Shown here piece by piece: positions 16,354 through 24,487 of a stretch of DNA of 43,704 bases. The stretch is from Flavobacteriales bacterium UBA972. GTDB lineage: Bacteria > Bacteroidota > Bacteroidia > Flavobacteriales > Schleiferiaceae. The number at the start of each line of letters is the position of its first letter. Within the stretch, counting starts at the first letter, position 1. Made by a program: the position numbers and the translations under genes. The stretch covers positions 28,364 through 72,067 of the forward strand of contig DBBY01000039.1 of assembly GCA_002292855.1 (NCBI GenBank), given 5' to 3'. A model generated the notes under the pieces. The model searched no databases and was not told where the DNA came from. It worked only from the letters and a program-made list of their open reading frames with translations.

Positions 16354-18186
16354 TTAAAAGTCGTTCTTGAGCCAGTAGTTCAGGGAGCAGAGCTTCCAAA
16401 CCAGCTTGGCTTGGCGCAGGTCGCCGCCGTGGTAGTCGCTCATTAGCTTGGCCATTTTTTGGGAGTCCAGCCAGTCCAGCTGGTCAAAAGAGGTGTGAAG
16501 CAGGTCCTTGAGAGGCCCCTTGAGCCAGGCAATTTCTCCGGGGGTGACAAAGCCTTTTTTATCGTAGCGCTGCATGATTTCGTCGGGAATGATGCCTTGC
16601 ATGGACTTACGAAGAATGCTTTTGGTTTCGCCCTGGAGCGAAATCTTGGATTCGTTGGGGGTCGCAAAGGCAAATTCTACGAGGCGGTGGTCCAAAAAGG
16701 GCACGCGGCTCTCGATGCCAAAGGCCATGGAATTCCGGTCGTTGTGGTGCAAAATGGTGGGCAGCGACGTGGTGGCCATCAGGTTGTACAGGAAGGTATC
16801 GAGGTAGTTGCTGCTGTAGGGGGCCAGGCTGAGCGAAATGGAATCCGATCGGTCGGGCAAGACATGACCAAGCACCTGACGGCCCTTGACCTGGTGAATT
16901 TTTTGGGTTCCGCCCAAAACCAAGGCAGACTTTGCGGCCACCATGAGGCTCTCGGTTAGGCCAAAACCCTGCTTGCTGCGGTGTCCGTTAAAGGTTTTAA
17001 GCAGCGCGCCCCATTGGCCGCTGCGCAGCTGGTCCACAAAATGAGGGTAAAAGCTGTGAAGGTATCCGCCCAGGTATTCGTCGGCGCCTTGGCCGTCGAT
17101 AAGCACGCGAAGCCCGGTTTTTTTCACCAAATCCATCAGGGCGTAGTGCGAAACAAAGGAGGAACCGTTTACCGGCGAGTCCGCTGCAGCACTGGCTCCG
17201 GCGAAGTAATCGCTTAAGTCGTTTGCGTCGGGACTGTAGTAGTGGGCTTCGGTATTGGGATATTTATTGAGCACGTGCTGCGCAAAGGGACGCTCGTCGA
17301 CGTAGTCAGAATAATAGATGTGAAAAACCTTGAGAATGCGGTCGGGATGGTCTCCGCAAATGCTTGAAACGATCGCGGAGCTGTCGATGCCTCCGCTCAG
17401 GCAGGCGCCCACTTCGACCTGGCTGCGAAGGTGGATCTCAAGCGACTGGTTAAACAGCGCAGCGAACTCGCGCTGAAGCTCCAAGGGGCTTTGCTGGCGC
17501 TTGGAGTGTGGATCAAGAGTCCAATAGGGAACAATTCGCAGGCCGCCGCGGTCCAAAAAAAGGTTGTGGGCGGGCGAGAGGGACTCTATCCCGTGGTAGT
17601 AGGTGTCGGTTCCGCAGCCGACCCAGCCCAAGCCAAGGCCCAGGTTGGCTTGGTCCACATTGAGTTTTTTGGCAAAGCCCGGACTCTTTTTGAGCGCCTT
17701 GATCTCCGACGCAAAAGAGAAGGTTCCGTCGGGCTGTTTTTGGTAGACAAAGGGCTTGATTCCAAAGCGATCTCTGGAGCAAAAGAGTTGGTTTTTGCGG
17801 TCGTCCCAAATCGCTAAGGCCCACATGCCCACAAAGCGCGCTACGCTGGCCTCGCCCCAGCAGTGGTAGCTCTTGAGGATGACCTCGGTGTCGCTGCTGG
17901 TTTCAAAAGAATAGCCCAGCTGCTGCAGTTCGCGCCGAAGCTCGAGGTAGTTATAGACCTCTCCGTTGAAGACCATAGACAGCTGCTCAAAGCGGTAGGG
18001 CTGGTTGGAGTCTTCGCTCAAGTCCATAATCTTCAGGTGATTATGGCCAAGTGTCACGGCGCCCGCAGAGGCCCAATGCGAGCCGTCAGGCCCGCGGTGG
18101 GTTTGGGCAGCGTTCATGGCCGAAACCGCGGCTTCGCGCGCTTGCGCAGTCATGCTGAGGCTGTAAACGCCGGTTATTCCACACAT
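16354..18186 (-). CDS. asnB: Asparagine synthase (glutamine-hydrolysing)
   Basis: Makes asparagine from aspartate, ATP and glutamine-derived ammonia. The 610-residue protein begins MCGITGVYSL, so Cys2 becomes the N-terminal nucleophile of the class II glutamine amidotransferase domain (about 2-220, with RGPDGSHWAS and MVFNGEVYNYLELR). The synthetase domain follows, with the PP-loop GACLSGGIDSSAIVSSI and later ESRVPFLDHRLVEFA and RKSMQGIIP. All key residues appear present. The same family includes enzymes that modify polysaccharide or peptide substrates, but no biosynthetic cluster surrounds it, so the housekeeping role is favoured. It is the third gene on the minus strand after a DUF819 permease and a small membrane protein. 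Confidence 0.93.
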   Translation of the reverse strand: MCGITGVYSLSMTAQAREAAVSAMNAAQTHRGPDGSHWASAGAVTLGHNHLKIMDLSEDSNQPYRFEQLSMVFNGEVYNYLELRRELQQLGYSFETSSDTEVILKSYHCWGEASVARFVGMWALAIWDDRKNQLFCSRDRFGIKPFVYQKQPDGTFSFASEIKALKKSPGFAKKLNVDQANLGLGLGWVGCGTDTYYHGIESLSPAHNLFLDRGGLRIVPYWTLDPHSKRQQSPLELQREFAALFNQSLEIHLRSQVEVGACLSGGIDSSAIVSSICGDHPDRILKVFHIYYSDYVDERPFAQHVLNKYPNTEAHYYSPDANDLSDYFAGASAAADSPVNGSSFVSHYALMDLVKKTGLRVLIDGQGADEYLGGYLHSFYPHFVDQLRSGQWGALLKTFNGHRSKQGFGLTESLMVAAKSALVLGGTQKIHQVKGRQVLGHVLPDRSDSISLSLAPYSSNYLDTFLYNLMATTSLPTILHHNDRNSMAFGIESRVPFLDHRLVEFAFATPNESKISLQGETKSILRKSMQGIIPDEIMQRYDKKGFVTPGEIAWLKGPLKDLLHTSFDQLDWLDSQKMAKLMSDYHGGDLRQAKLVWKLCSLNYWLKNDF

Positions 18187-18276
18187 AGTTTAGGAGCGTG
18201 AATCTAGGTCAGAATTCGCGCTTTAGGGGCGGAATTGCTAAAAATTAGAGCACTTCGCAGGGCTCCAAGCTTGTGC

Positions 18277-18642
18277 CTACTCTTCGAAGCGCGATTTGAA
18301 TCCGCCGCTGCGGTTGCCACCCTCGCCTTGGGACTGATTGCTGCCGCCTCCCGAGGGGCGCTTGCGGTTGCGGTTGCGGTTGCGCTGCGGAGCGCTTTTG
18401 CGGGCAAAATCTTCGCGGCCCTTGGCCTTGAGCAGGCGGTAGCGAAAGATTATGGCTTGGCCAAAGAAGCTAAGGCCCGCGCTGAATGCGGCAAGCCCAG
18501 CACTGCCCATAAAGAAGAAGGACTCGTTCTTCATTTTTGAAATAATGGCCTCGCCCAGGAGCGAGAGGCCGAATCCGGTCAAAAGAAGACCTACAATGGC
18601 GAATGCCAGCCATTTGCGATAGAGTGCGGTAGTTTGTTTCAC
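18277..18642 (-). CDS. Small two-helix membrane protein with an Arg/Asn/Gly-rich tail
   Basis: A 121-residue hypothetical protein starting with GTG. Two hydrophobic segments (about 11-34 and 44-66) are followed by a basic, low-complexity tail containing RNRNRNRKRPSGGG and GGNRSGGF. The Arg-Asn repeats are encoded by four near-perfect tandem copies of the hexamer TTGCGG (plus strand, around 18363-18386), so length changes would stay in frame. I do not recognise a family. The tail could bind nucleic acid or acidic lipids, but that is speculation. A TAGGTTTA stretch ends 5 bases before the GTG and may be its -7 promoter element. It lies between asnB and the DUF819 gene, same strand. Confidence 0.65.
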   Translation of the reverse strand: MKQTTALYRKWLAFAIVGLLLTGFGLSLLGEAIISKMKNESFFFMGSAGLAAFSAGLSFFGQAIIFRYRLLKAKGREDFARKSAPQRNRNRNRKRPSGGGSNQSQGEGGNRSGGFKSRFEE

Positions 18643-18671
18643 GGCGGTAAACCTACAAAAAAATGCTCAGA

Positions 18672-19934
18672 CTAAGGCAGCATGAGCGGGCTTGGGTCGC
18701 CCGAAATTGCGTACATCACAAGTCCTGACACCCAACCTCCGTAGGTGCCTAATGCGTAGCCTAAGACTGCGAGAAGCACCCCTACCGGCGCGAGGGAAGG
18801 ATGAAAAGCTGCGGCCGCTACGGGGGCCGATGCAGCTCCGCCTATGTTGGCCTTAGACCCTACGGCCAAAAAGAAGAATGGCGCTCGTATAATGCGCGCT
18901 ACGAGAACCAAAATGAGCACGTGAATGGTCATCCAAAGGGCTCCCACGGCGATGAGGCCGGGCTGACTTATGGCCTCCATGAGGTCCATCTTCATGCCGA
19001 TGCTCCCCACTAAAATGTAGATGAATACCGATCCCCATCGGCTTGCGCCCACGCCTTCGAGGTTGCGTGCGGGGGTGAACGACAGCAGCAGGCCTAACGT
19101 TGTGGCAACGATAACGATCCAAAAGAAGTCGCTGGTAAAACTAAAGTTTGCGGTATAGGGAGCGTTTTGAGCAAACCAAGGTGCTAAAAAGTCGCCAGCG
19201 GCATGGCTGAGGGCCACCGATCCAAAGGCCAGTCCGAGAATCTTCATGGCGTCGGCCAGGGTGGGAATCTTGGCGGTTCGTTTGAGGAATTCGTCCATGG
19301 TCCCTTGAAGTTCTTTTACTGAGCTGTTGTCGGCCTTGAGCCAGGCGTCGACGCGGTCGGACTTACTCGCGCCCAGCAGTATGATGGCCATCCAAATTTC
19401 GGCGACCACCACATCTACGGTAATCATTGCGGAGTAAAGGGCTTCACTGGGCTTAAAAACTTCATAAAGTGCTGCTTGGTTGGCCCCGCCGCCAATCCAG
19501 GATCCGGCGATGGTGGATAGTCCGCGCCAAACGGCTTCGGGCCCAACGCCCCCGACGGTTTCGGGAGAAATCCAAGACACCGTCAAAAGGGCTAAGGGTC
19601 CGCCAAGAATTACACTGAATGTGGCGGTAAAAAACATGATTAACGCCTTGGGCCCAAGGCCAAACACGGCCTTGAGGTCGATGCTCAGGGTCAGCAAAAC
19701 CAGCGAGGCGGGCAGCAGGTAGCGCGAAGCGATGAAGTAAATTCCGGTTTCGCGCGGAACCAGCCCCGAGTTGGTCAGCAGCGAGGGCAAGAAGTAGCAC
19801 AGCAGCAGCGCCGGAACGATGCTAAAGAATTTTTTAAACCGAGCTTCGCTTGCGGCCCAAAAAATGAGGCCAAGCAGGGCCATGAGGAGTCCGAAGACCA
19901 CGGCTTCGTTGGTAATGAGTGCAGTTTCTTCCAT
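18672..19934 (-). CDS. DUF819 family integral membrane permease
   Basis: A polytopic inner-membrane protein of 420 residues with about 12 hydrophobic segments, matching DUF819 (YjcL-like). Signatures are GSWIGGGANQAALYEVF (about residues 142-158), VGSIGMKMDL and SKANIGGAASAPVAAAAF (about 358-375). The glycine-rich half-site motifs resemble those of sodium-coupled solute transporters, so a transport role is plausible, but I know of no established substrate. Its promoter is one of the better ones in the window, TTCG-N19-TAGATTTG on the minus strand, overlapping head to head with the promoter of the divergent S9 peptidase. Confidence 0.88.
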   Translation of the reverse strand: MEETALITNEAVVFGLLMALLGLIFWAASEARFKKFFSIVPALLLCYFLPSLLTNSGLVPRETGIYFIASRYLLPASLVLLTLSIDLKAVFGLGPKALIMFFTATFSVILGGPLALLTVSWISPETVGGVGPEAVWRGLSTIAGSWIGGGANQAALYEVFKPSEALYSAMITVDVVVAEIWMAIILLGASKSDRVDAWLKADNSSVKELQGTMDEFLKRTAKIPTLADAMKILGLAFGSVALSHAAGDFLAPWFAQNAPYTANFSFTSDFFWIVIVATTLGLLLSFTPARNLEGVGASRWGSVFIYILVGSIGMKMDLMEAISQPGLIAVGALWMTIHVLILVLVARIIRAPFFFLAVGSKANIGGAASAPVAAAAFHPSLAPVGVLLAVLGYALGTYGGWVSGLVMYAISGDPSPLMLP

Positions 19935-19944
19935 GATTTCAGGT

Positions 19945-19975
19945 CAAATCTAGGGCCAAGTTCTTCAACTGCGAA
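19945..19975 (-). promoter_or_regulatory. Promoter of the DUF819 gene
   Basis: On the minus strand TTCG (19972-19975), 19 bases, then an exact TAGATTTG (19945-19952) matching TAnnTTTG. It ends 10 bases before the ATG, predicting a leader of only about five bases. It overlaps the candidate promoter of the divergent S9 peptidase. Confidence 0.65.
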
Positions 19976-19991
19976 GGTTGTGCTACCTTGA
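19961..19991 (+). promoter_or_regulatory. Candidate promoter of the S9 peptidase gene
   Basis: TTCT at 19961-19964, 19 bases, then TACCTTGA at 19984-19991, a partial match to TAnnTTTG ending 4 bases before the ATG at 19996. If real, the mRNA would be leaderless, and this promoter shares DNA with the divergent DUF819 promoter. Confidence 0.4.
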
Positions 19992-19995
19992 ACTC

Positions 19996-22020
19996 ATGAA
20001 GCACACACTATTTTTTAGCCTAGCGCTGGCCTCGGCGCTGGCCACGGCCCAAGAGGTAATGACTCCCGAATTGCTCTGGAAGCTGGGGCGTGTTGGCCTC
20101 GACGACGCCCACGAAAGCGGATGGGTGGCCTACGGCGTAGTCCGTTACGATATGGACGCCAATAAAGGCAACCGCGACCTGTTTTTGGTGCACAGCAAAA
20201 CCGGCGAAACGCGCACTTTGGCCGCCGAACCGGGCTCTGAGGTGGGCGCCACCTTCGTCAAGGGCGGAACCCGTGTGGCCTACGTTCATCAGGGCAAACT
20301 CAAGTCTCGGGCACTCGACGGCAGCGACCTCAGGGTGCATTTGGACGTTCCGGGCGGGGTCGGCGACCTAAAGCTCAGGGAATTGCCCAATGGTCAATGG
20401 CTTGTTGCCTTCATCACCCGCGAGCAGCTCGACCAGACTCCGCAGGAGCGCCGCCCCGAGCAGCCCAAGGCCAATTATGCGGTTTTTGACGACCTTATGT
20501 ACCGCCATTGGGACAGCTGGACCGACTATAAGTACAATCACGTGGCTTATGCGATGGTTTTTCCGGACGCGCCCAATCCGGCAACGGAATTTACCGACAT
20601 TTTAAAGGGTGTTCGGGGCCACGCGCCCCTTCCTCCTTTTGACGGCGCGGAGGCCTTTGACCTAAGCCCCGACGGAAGCTTTTTGGTCTACACGGCCAAG
20701 CTTATGACCGGCAAAGACTTTGCCTTGAGCACCAATTCCAAGCTTTACCGCTACGATCTGGCCACCGCGAAGACTAGCGAACTCCCCGGCTTAAACGGCT
20801 ACGACGGGTCTCCACGAATTTCGCCCGACGGCCGCACTTTGGCCTTTTGGGCTATGCCTACCGACGGCTACGAGTCAGACGTGAAGCAGCTACACCTGCT
20901 CGATTTGATTGTGGCTGGAGCCCAACCCCAGCGCATTGACGCAGCCGGCGAGTACGTCAACGATTTAAAATGGCTAAGCCCCACAAGCCTTGTGGTGAAT
21001 TCCATTCAGGAGGCGTCCAACCACTTGGTTCGCATCGACTTAAAAGGAGCAAAGGCCAGTGCCGTCAACCTGACCACGGGCGACTACGACTACGGCGCCT
21101 TTGATTTTGCGGGCAAAACGATGGTGGCAGAGCGCATGGATCAGAATCAGGCCAATGAACTGTATGCGCTGGGCAGCAAGGGAGCGACGGCCCTGACCAA
21201 GGTGAACGACGCCGACTACGCCAAAATTTCGCGCGGAAGGGTGGAGAAGCGCTGGATTCCCACCAGCGACGGCAAAAAAATGCTGACTTGGGTGTTTTTT
21301 CCGCCCAATTTTGACCCGGCTAAAAAGTATCCGGCACTGCTTTACTGCCAGGGCGGTCCGCAGGGAACCGTGAGCGCATTCTACAGCTTTCGATGGAACT
21401 TTCAGCTGATGGCGGCCCAGGGCTATGTGGTGGTTGCGCCAAACCGCCGTGGAGTTCCGGGCTTTGGTCGCGAGTGGAACGAGCAAATCTCGGGCGATTG
21501 GGGCGGGCAGGCCATGAAGGACTACCTCTCGGCCATTGATGCGGTGGCCGCGGAGCCCTACGTCGACCGCGAACGCCTCGGAGCCGTGGGCGCCAGCTAC
21601 GGCGGCTACAGCGTGTTCCAGCTTGCGGGCATTCACGAGGGCCGATTCAAGGCATTGATTTCGCATTGCGGACTTTTTAACATGGAGAGCTGGTACGGTT
21701 CCACCGAGGAGCTATTTTTTGCCAACTACGACCTGGGCGGACCCTACTGGGCCAAGCCCCAGCCCAAATCCTACACGGAGTTTAATCCGCGCACTATGGT
21801 CGACAAATGGACTGCGCCCCTTCTGGTCATTCACGGGGGCAATGACTTCCGCGTGCCTTTGAACCAGGGCATGGAGGCCTACCAAGCGGCTCAGTTGCGC
21901 GGAATCCCGTCGCGGTTTTTGTACTTCCCCGAGGAGGGCCATTGGGTGACCAGCCCTCAAAACGCACTGGTCTGGCAGCACGAATTTTTTGACTGGCTTA
22001 ATAAATGGCTCAAACCATGA
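19996..22020 (+). CDS. S9 family peptidase (DPP5/acylaminoacyl-peptidase-like)
   Basis: An exported serine peptidase of 674 residues with a signal peptide (MKHTLFFSLALASALATAQ), a beta-propeller region (about 30-430) and a prolyl-oligopeptidase hydrolase domain. The triad is Ser534 (GASYGGYS), Asp617 (HGGNDFRVP) and His649 (EEGHWV). The GxSYGGY elbow and the absence of the DPP IV double-Glu motif point to the S9C-like group, which cleaves dipeptides or acylated residues from peptide N-termini; exact specificity is uncertain. The ATG at 19996 is chosen because it directly begins the signal peptide. The stop codon overlaps the ATG of a DoxX-like gene (ATGA), so the two are translationally coupled. 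Confidence 0.92.
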   Translation: MKHTLFFSLALASALATAQEVMTPELLWKLGRVGLDDAHESGWVAYGVVRYDMDANKGNRDLFLVHSKTGETRTLAAEPGSEVGATFVKGGTRVAYVHQGKLKSRALDGSDLRVHLDVPGGVGDLKLRELPNGQWLVAFITREQLDQTPQERRPEQPKANYAVFDDLMYRHWDSWTDYKYNHVAYAMVFPDAPNPATEFTDILKGVRGHAPLPPFDGAEAFDLSPDGSFLVYTAKLMTGKDFALSTNSKLYRYDLATAKTSELPGLNGYDGSPRISPDGRTLAFWAMPTDGYESDVKQLHLLDLIVAGAQPQRIDAAGEYVNDLKWLSPTSLVVNSIQEASNHLVRIDLKGAKASAVNLTTGDYDYGAFDFAGKTMVAERMDQNQANELYALGSKGATALTKVNDADYAKISRGRVEKRWIPTSDGKKMLTWVFFPPNFDPAKKYPALLYCQGGPQGTVSAFYSFRWNFQLMAAQGYVVVAPNRRGVPGFGREWNEQISGDWGGQAMKDYLSAIDAVAAEPYVDRERLGAVGASYGGYSVFQLAGIHEGRFKALISHCGLFNMESWYGSTEELFFANYDLGGPYWAKPQPKSYTEFNPRTMVDKWTAPLLVIHGGNDFRVPLNQGMEAYQAAQLRGIPSRFLYFPEEGHWVTSPQNALVWQHEFFDWLNKWLKP

Positions 22021-22388
22021 ACAAAACACGACTCACTTTCTGGATTGCCACAGGCATCATCTTTTTGTTTGAAGGCCTAATGCCAGCACTCACCGGCCAT
22101 ACCGAAATGGCTAAGGCAGGGATTATGCATCTTGGCTACCCTGACTACTTCAGAGTGTTTCTGAACGTGATGAAGGTGCTTGGGGCGATTGCTCTCGTGG
22201 TCCCGTTTGTGCCCAAACCGGTCAAAGAGTGGGCTTATGCCGGCTTTACTTTTTCACTCACCGCAGCAATGGTCAGTCACTACAGCGTTGACGGACTTGG
22301 GCCCGAGACGTTTTTCCCATTGATCATTCTAGGAATTTTAATGACGTCATACTGGGCCTTCCGCAAAGGCGGACCCCAGGCGAGCTGA
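22017..22388 (+). CDS. DoxX-like family membrane protein
   Basis: A 123-residue, four-helix membrane protein with the DoxX-like layout: WIATGIIFLFEGLMPAL, HLGYPDYFRVFLNVMKVLGA and AGFTFSLTAAMVSHYSVDG. Its ATG overlaps the TGA of the S9 peptidase (ATGA), so its translation depends on the peptidase message. This repeats the peptidase-DoxX order seen at 10499-13495. No function can be given beyond a membrane role. It is convergent with a cytochrome c lipoprotein gene (11-base gap); an imperfect GC-rich hairpin at 22391-22414 lies across the junction. Confidence 0.85.
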   Translation: MNKTRLTFWIATGIIFLFEGLMPALTGHTEMAKAGIMHLGYPDYFRVFLNVMKVLGAIALVVPFVPKPVKEWAYAGFTFSLTAAMVSHYSVDGLGPETFFPLIILGILMTSYWAFRKGGPQAS

Positions 22389-22399
22389 GTGCCGCTGCG

Positions 22400-22741
22400 T
22401 CAGTGCGACGCGGCGTACAAAAACTTGAGGATTAACTCCTGGCCAGGCTCGTCAATCACGACGGTTCGGGCATTTTTGTTTGCCATAGCAACCATTTTTG
22501 GAACCCATTTCGCCCACTGCTCTTCAGTGTGAGAGCTCGGCGTATGGGCGGGATGGCAGCGGCCGCAGTTTGCAGTGTATAGGGTCTGCCCGGCAGAGAA
22601 GGCGTCCATGCCGTAGCCCGGGTATTTGACTTGAGCTGCGCTCAAATTGATTTCCGATTGGGTTTTGGCGGTTCCGCATGCGGCAAGAAGGGCAACCACA
22701 GCAAAGGTGGCGGCAGTCGTGAAAAGGTGATGGGTATTCAT
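22400..22741 (-). CDS. Small cytochrome c-like lipoprotein
   Basis: A 113-residue exported lipoprotein: hydrophobic N-terminus ending in the lipobox LLAAC (Cys21 or so), then one haem-binding motif, CGRCH, in LYTANCGRCHPAHTPSSHT. A Met-containing stretch, WVPKMVAMANKN, follows and may give the distal haem ligand. The size and the EQWAKWVPKMVAM segment fit a short monohaem cytochrome c used in periplasmic electron transfer. Its partner is unknown. It is divergent from the sulfotransferase-like gene, with a 72-base gap. Confidence 0.85.
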   Translation of the reverse strand: MNTHHLFTTAATFAVVALLAACGTAKTQSEINLSAAQVKYPGYGMDAFSAGQTLYTANCGRCHPAHTPSSHTEEQWAKWVPKMVAMANKNARTVVIDEPGQELILKFLYAASH

Positions 22742-22813
22742 GGTTCTGGTTTGGTTTCTGGTGGTAAGGTAGGCAGATTAGAAATAAGGGGGCAACGCGT
22801 ACATTCGTTTACT

Positions 22814-23524
22814 ATGGATGTTGTCCACGCCCTTTCGGGACCGCGAAACGTTTCGACAGCCCTGATGTACAGCTTCGCTCAGCGGCCGGGCTGGTCGGTG
22901 GTCGACGAGCCCTTTTACGCAGCCTACTTGGCGCGAACGGGTGCGGACCACCCTGGCCGTGATGCCGTATTGGCCAGCCAGCCGACCGACCCTGCTGAGG
23001 TTTGGGCGCAGCTCGAGGCGCACCGACAACCGGTGTACCTCAAAAACATGGCGCACCACATGGACGGCATCAGCCTCCTGCCCGCCGCCCAATGGAAGCA
23101 CATTCTGTGGATCCGCAGCCCCCGCAAAGTCATCGCTTCGTTTGCCAAGGTGGTCGCAGACGTGCAGCTCCGCGATGTGGCCCTGCTCGAGCAGCTCGAT
23201 GCCATGGCCCAGCTGCAATCTCTGGGGTCCCAGTACGTGGTGGTGGACTCGGACCAAGTCCTGCGGGATCCCGAACGGGGCTTTCGCGCCCTGTGCGCCG
23301 CTTTGGATCTTGAATTTCGATCGGAACAACTTAAGTGGCCAGCGGGTCCAAAACACTACGACGGAGTCTGGGCTCCGCATTGGTACGCCCAGGTACACCA
23401 ATCCAGTGGATTTGCCCTACCCGCCGCAGAACCGCCCCGCATGAGCGACCGACTCGAGGCTTTGGCCGAAGAGGTGGCCCCTCTTTATGCGCGCTTGGCC
23501 AACCAGGCGCATCCCATTGACTAA
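22814..23524 (+). CDS. Sulfotransferase-like P-loop protein
   Basis: A protein of 236 residues resembling the sulfotransferase family. SGPRNVSTALMYSFAQRPG at residues 8-26 corresponds to the phosphosulfate-binding loop, and WIRSPRKVIASFAKVV (about 99-114) to the 3'-phosphate-binding region (RSP/RxP). VVDSDQVLRDPERGFRALC is typical of the C-terminal part. The frame is open further upstream, but homology begins at MDVVHALSGPRN, so ATG 22814 is used; TACATTCG (22800-22807) ends 6 bases before it. The class IV aminotransferase gene starts 11 bases after the stop. I recall relatives of this protein being neighbours of, or fused to, such aminotransferases, which suggests a shared pathway. Substrate unknown; a non-sulfotransfer role is possible. 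Confidence 0.8.
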   Translation: MDVVHALSGPRNVSTALMYSFAQRPGWSVVDEPFYAAYLARTGADHPGRDAVLASQPTDPAEVWAQLEAHRQPVYLKNMAHHMDGISLLPAAQWKHILWIRSPRKVIASFAKVVADVQLRDVALLEQLDAMAQLQSLGSQYVVVDSDQVLRDPERGFRALCAALDLEFRSEQLKWPAGPKHYDGVWAPHWYAQVHQSSGFALPAAEPPRMSDRLEALAEEVAPLYARLANQAHPID

Positions 23525-23535
23525 ATTCGCTTTAA

Positions 23536-24444
23536 ATGCTTCAAACGTTCAACCCCCAAAATGCCAACCTGCAGGTCTGGGTCGGCGACCGACTCTGGCC
23601 TCGCGACGCGGCCAAGGTCAGTGTATTTGATTCCTCCGTTCAAGGCGGTGACGCGGTTTGGGAGGGCCTTCGGGTCTATGCCAACGGAATCTTTGCCCTC
23701 GACTTTCACTTGGACCGACTCTTTGCCTCGGCCCACGCGATGGCGTTTGCGAACGTTCCGACGCGGGACGAAGTCCGTTCCGCCATCTATCAAACGCTTG
23801 AAGCGAATGGCATGCGCGGCGACAGCCACATCCGGCTGACCCTAACGCGCGGCGAGAAGATTACCTCAGGCATGGATCCGCGCCTCAACCAAAAGGGCTG
23901 TACCCTCATCGTGCTGGCAGAATGGAAGAAGCCGGTCTACGACAACGCCGCCGGAGTGCGCATCGTGACCTCGGCGATTCGCCGCAACAGTCCGCAATTT
24001 GTAGACTCAAAAATTCACCACAACAACCTCATCAACAACATTTTGGCAAAGATTCAGGCCAACGTGGCGGGGGCTGACGATGCCCTGATGCTCGACGAGC
24101 GCGGATTGGTATCGGAGATGAACGGAACCAACCTCTTCATGCTGCGGGGCGGTCATCTGCTCACGCCGCACGCGACCAACTGCCTTCCGGGCATCACGCG
24201 CGGAATCGTGCTGGAGCTGGGTCGTGAGTTGGGGATTCCGACCGAGGAACGCGACCTGTCGCTGACCGAGCTTTACACGGCTGACGAAGCCTTCGGCACC
24301 GGAACCATGGGCGAACTCACCCCCGTGGTCGAGGTGGACGGCCGCCGAATTGGCAGCGGCCAGGGCGGACCCCTTACGGCGCACCTCGCCGAGGCCTTTC
24401 ACGCCCGGGTAGCGAGCGGACGATGGACGGTTCCGTTCCCGTAG
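23536..24444 (+). CDS. Class IV aminotransferase (branched-chain / D-amino acid type)
   Basis: A PLP-dependent aminotransferase of 302 residues. Lys159 in FVDSKIHHNNLINNI is the predicted Schiff-base lysine, SEMNGTNLFM (Glu about 194) contacts the PLP pyridine nitrogen, and LPGITRGIVLELGRELGI and AFGTGTMGELTPVVEVDGR are typical of the IlvE/DAAT family. Branched-chain, D-amino acid and aminodeoxychorismate activities cannot be told apart reliably by eye. The close spacing to the sulfotransferase-like gene suggests a dedicated pathway rather than housekeeping valine/leucine/isoleucine synthesis. TAAATTCG (23522-23529) lies 6 bases before the ATG, so a second, near-leaderless transcript is possible. 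Confidence 0.88.
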   Translation: MLQTFNPQNANLQVWVGDRLWPRDAAKVSVFDSSVQGGDAVWEGLRVYANGIFALDFHLDRLFASAHAMAFANVPTRDEVRSAIYQTLEANGMRGDSHIRLTLTRGEKITSGMDPRLNQKGCTLIVLAEWKKPVYDNAAGVRIVTSAIRRNSPQFVDSKIHHNNLINNILAKIQANVAGADDALMLDERGLVSEMNGTNLFMLRGGHLLTPHATNCLPGITRGIVLELGRELGIPTEERDLSLTELYTADEAFGTGTMGELTPVVEVDGRRIGSGQGGPLTAHLAEAFHARVASGRWTVPFP

Positions 24445-24487
24445 TGTTTCGAAAATCCGTACTTTTCAGGGACCTAAACGCCCCTTT

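Noticed and set aside
22389..22416. GC-rich hairpin at the convergent DoxX/cytochrome c junction as a bidirectional terminator
   Set aside because: The stem needs a 3-base bulge and no T-run follows on either strand.
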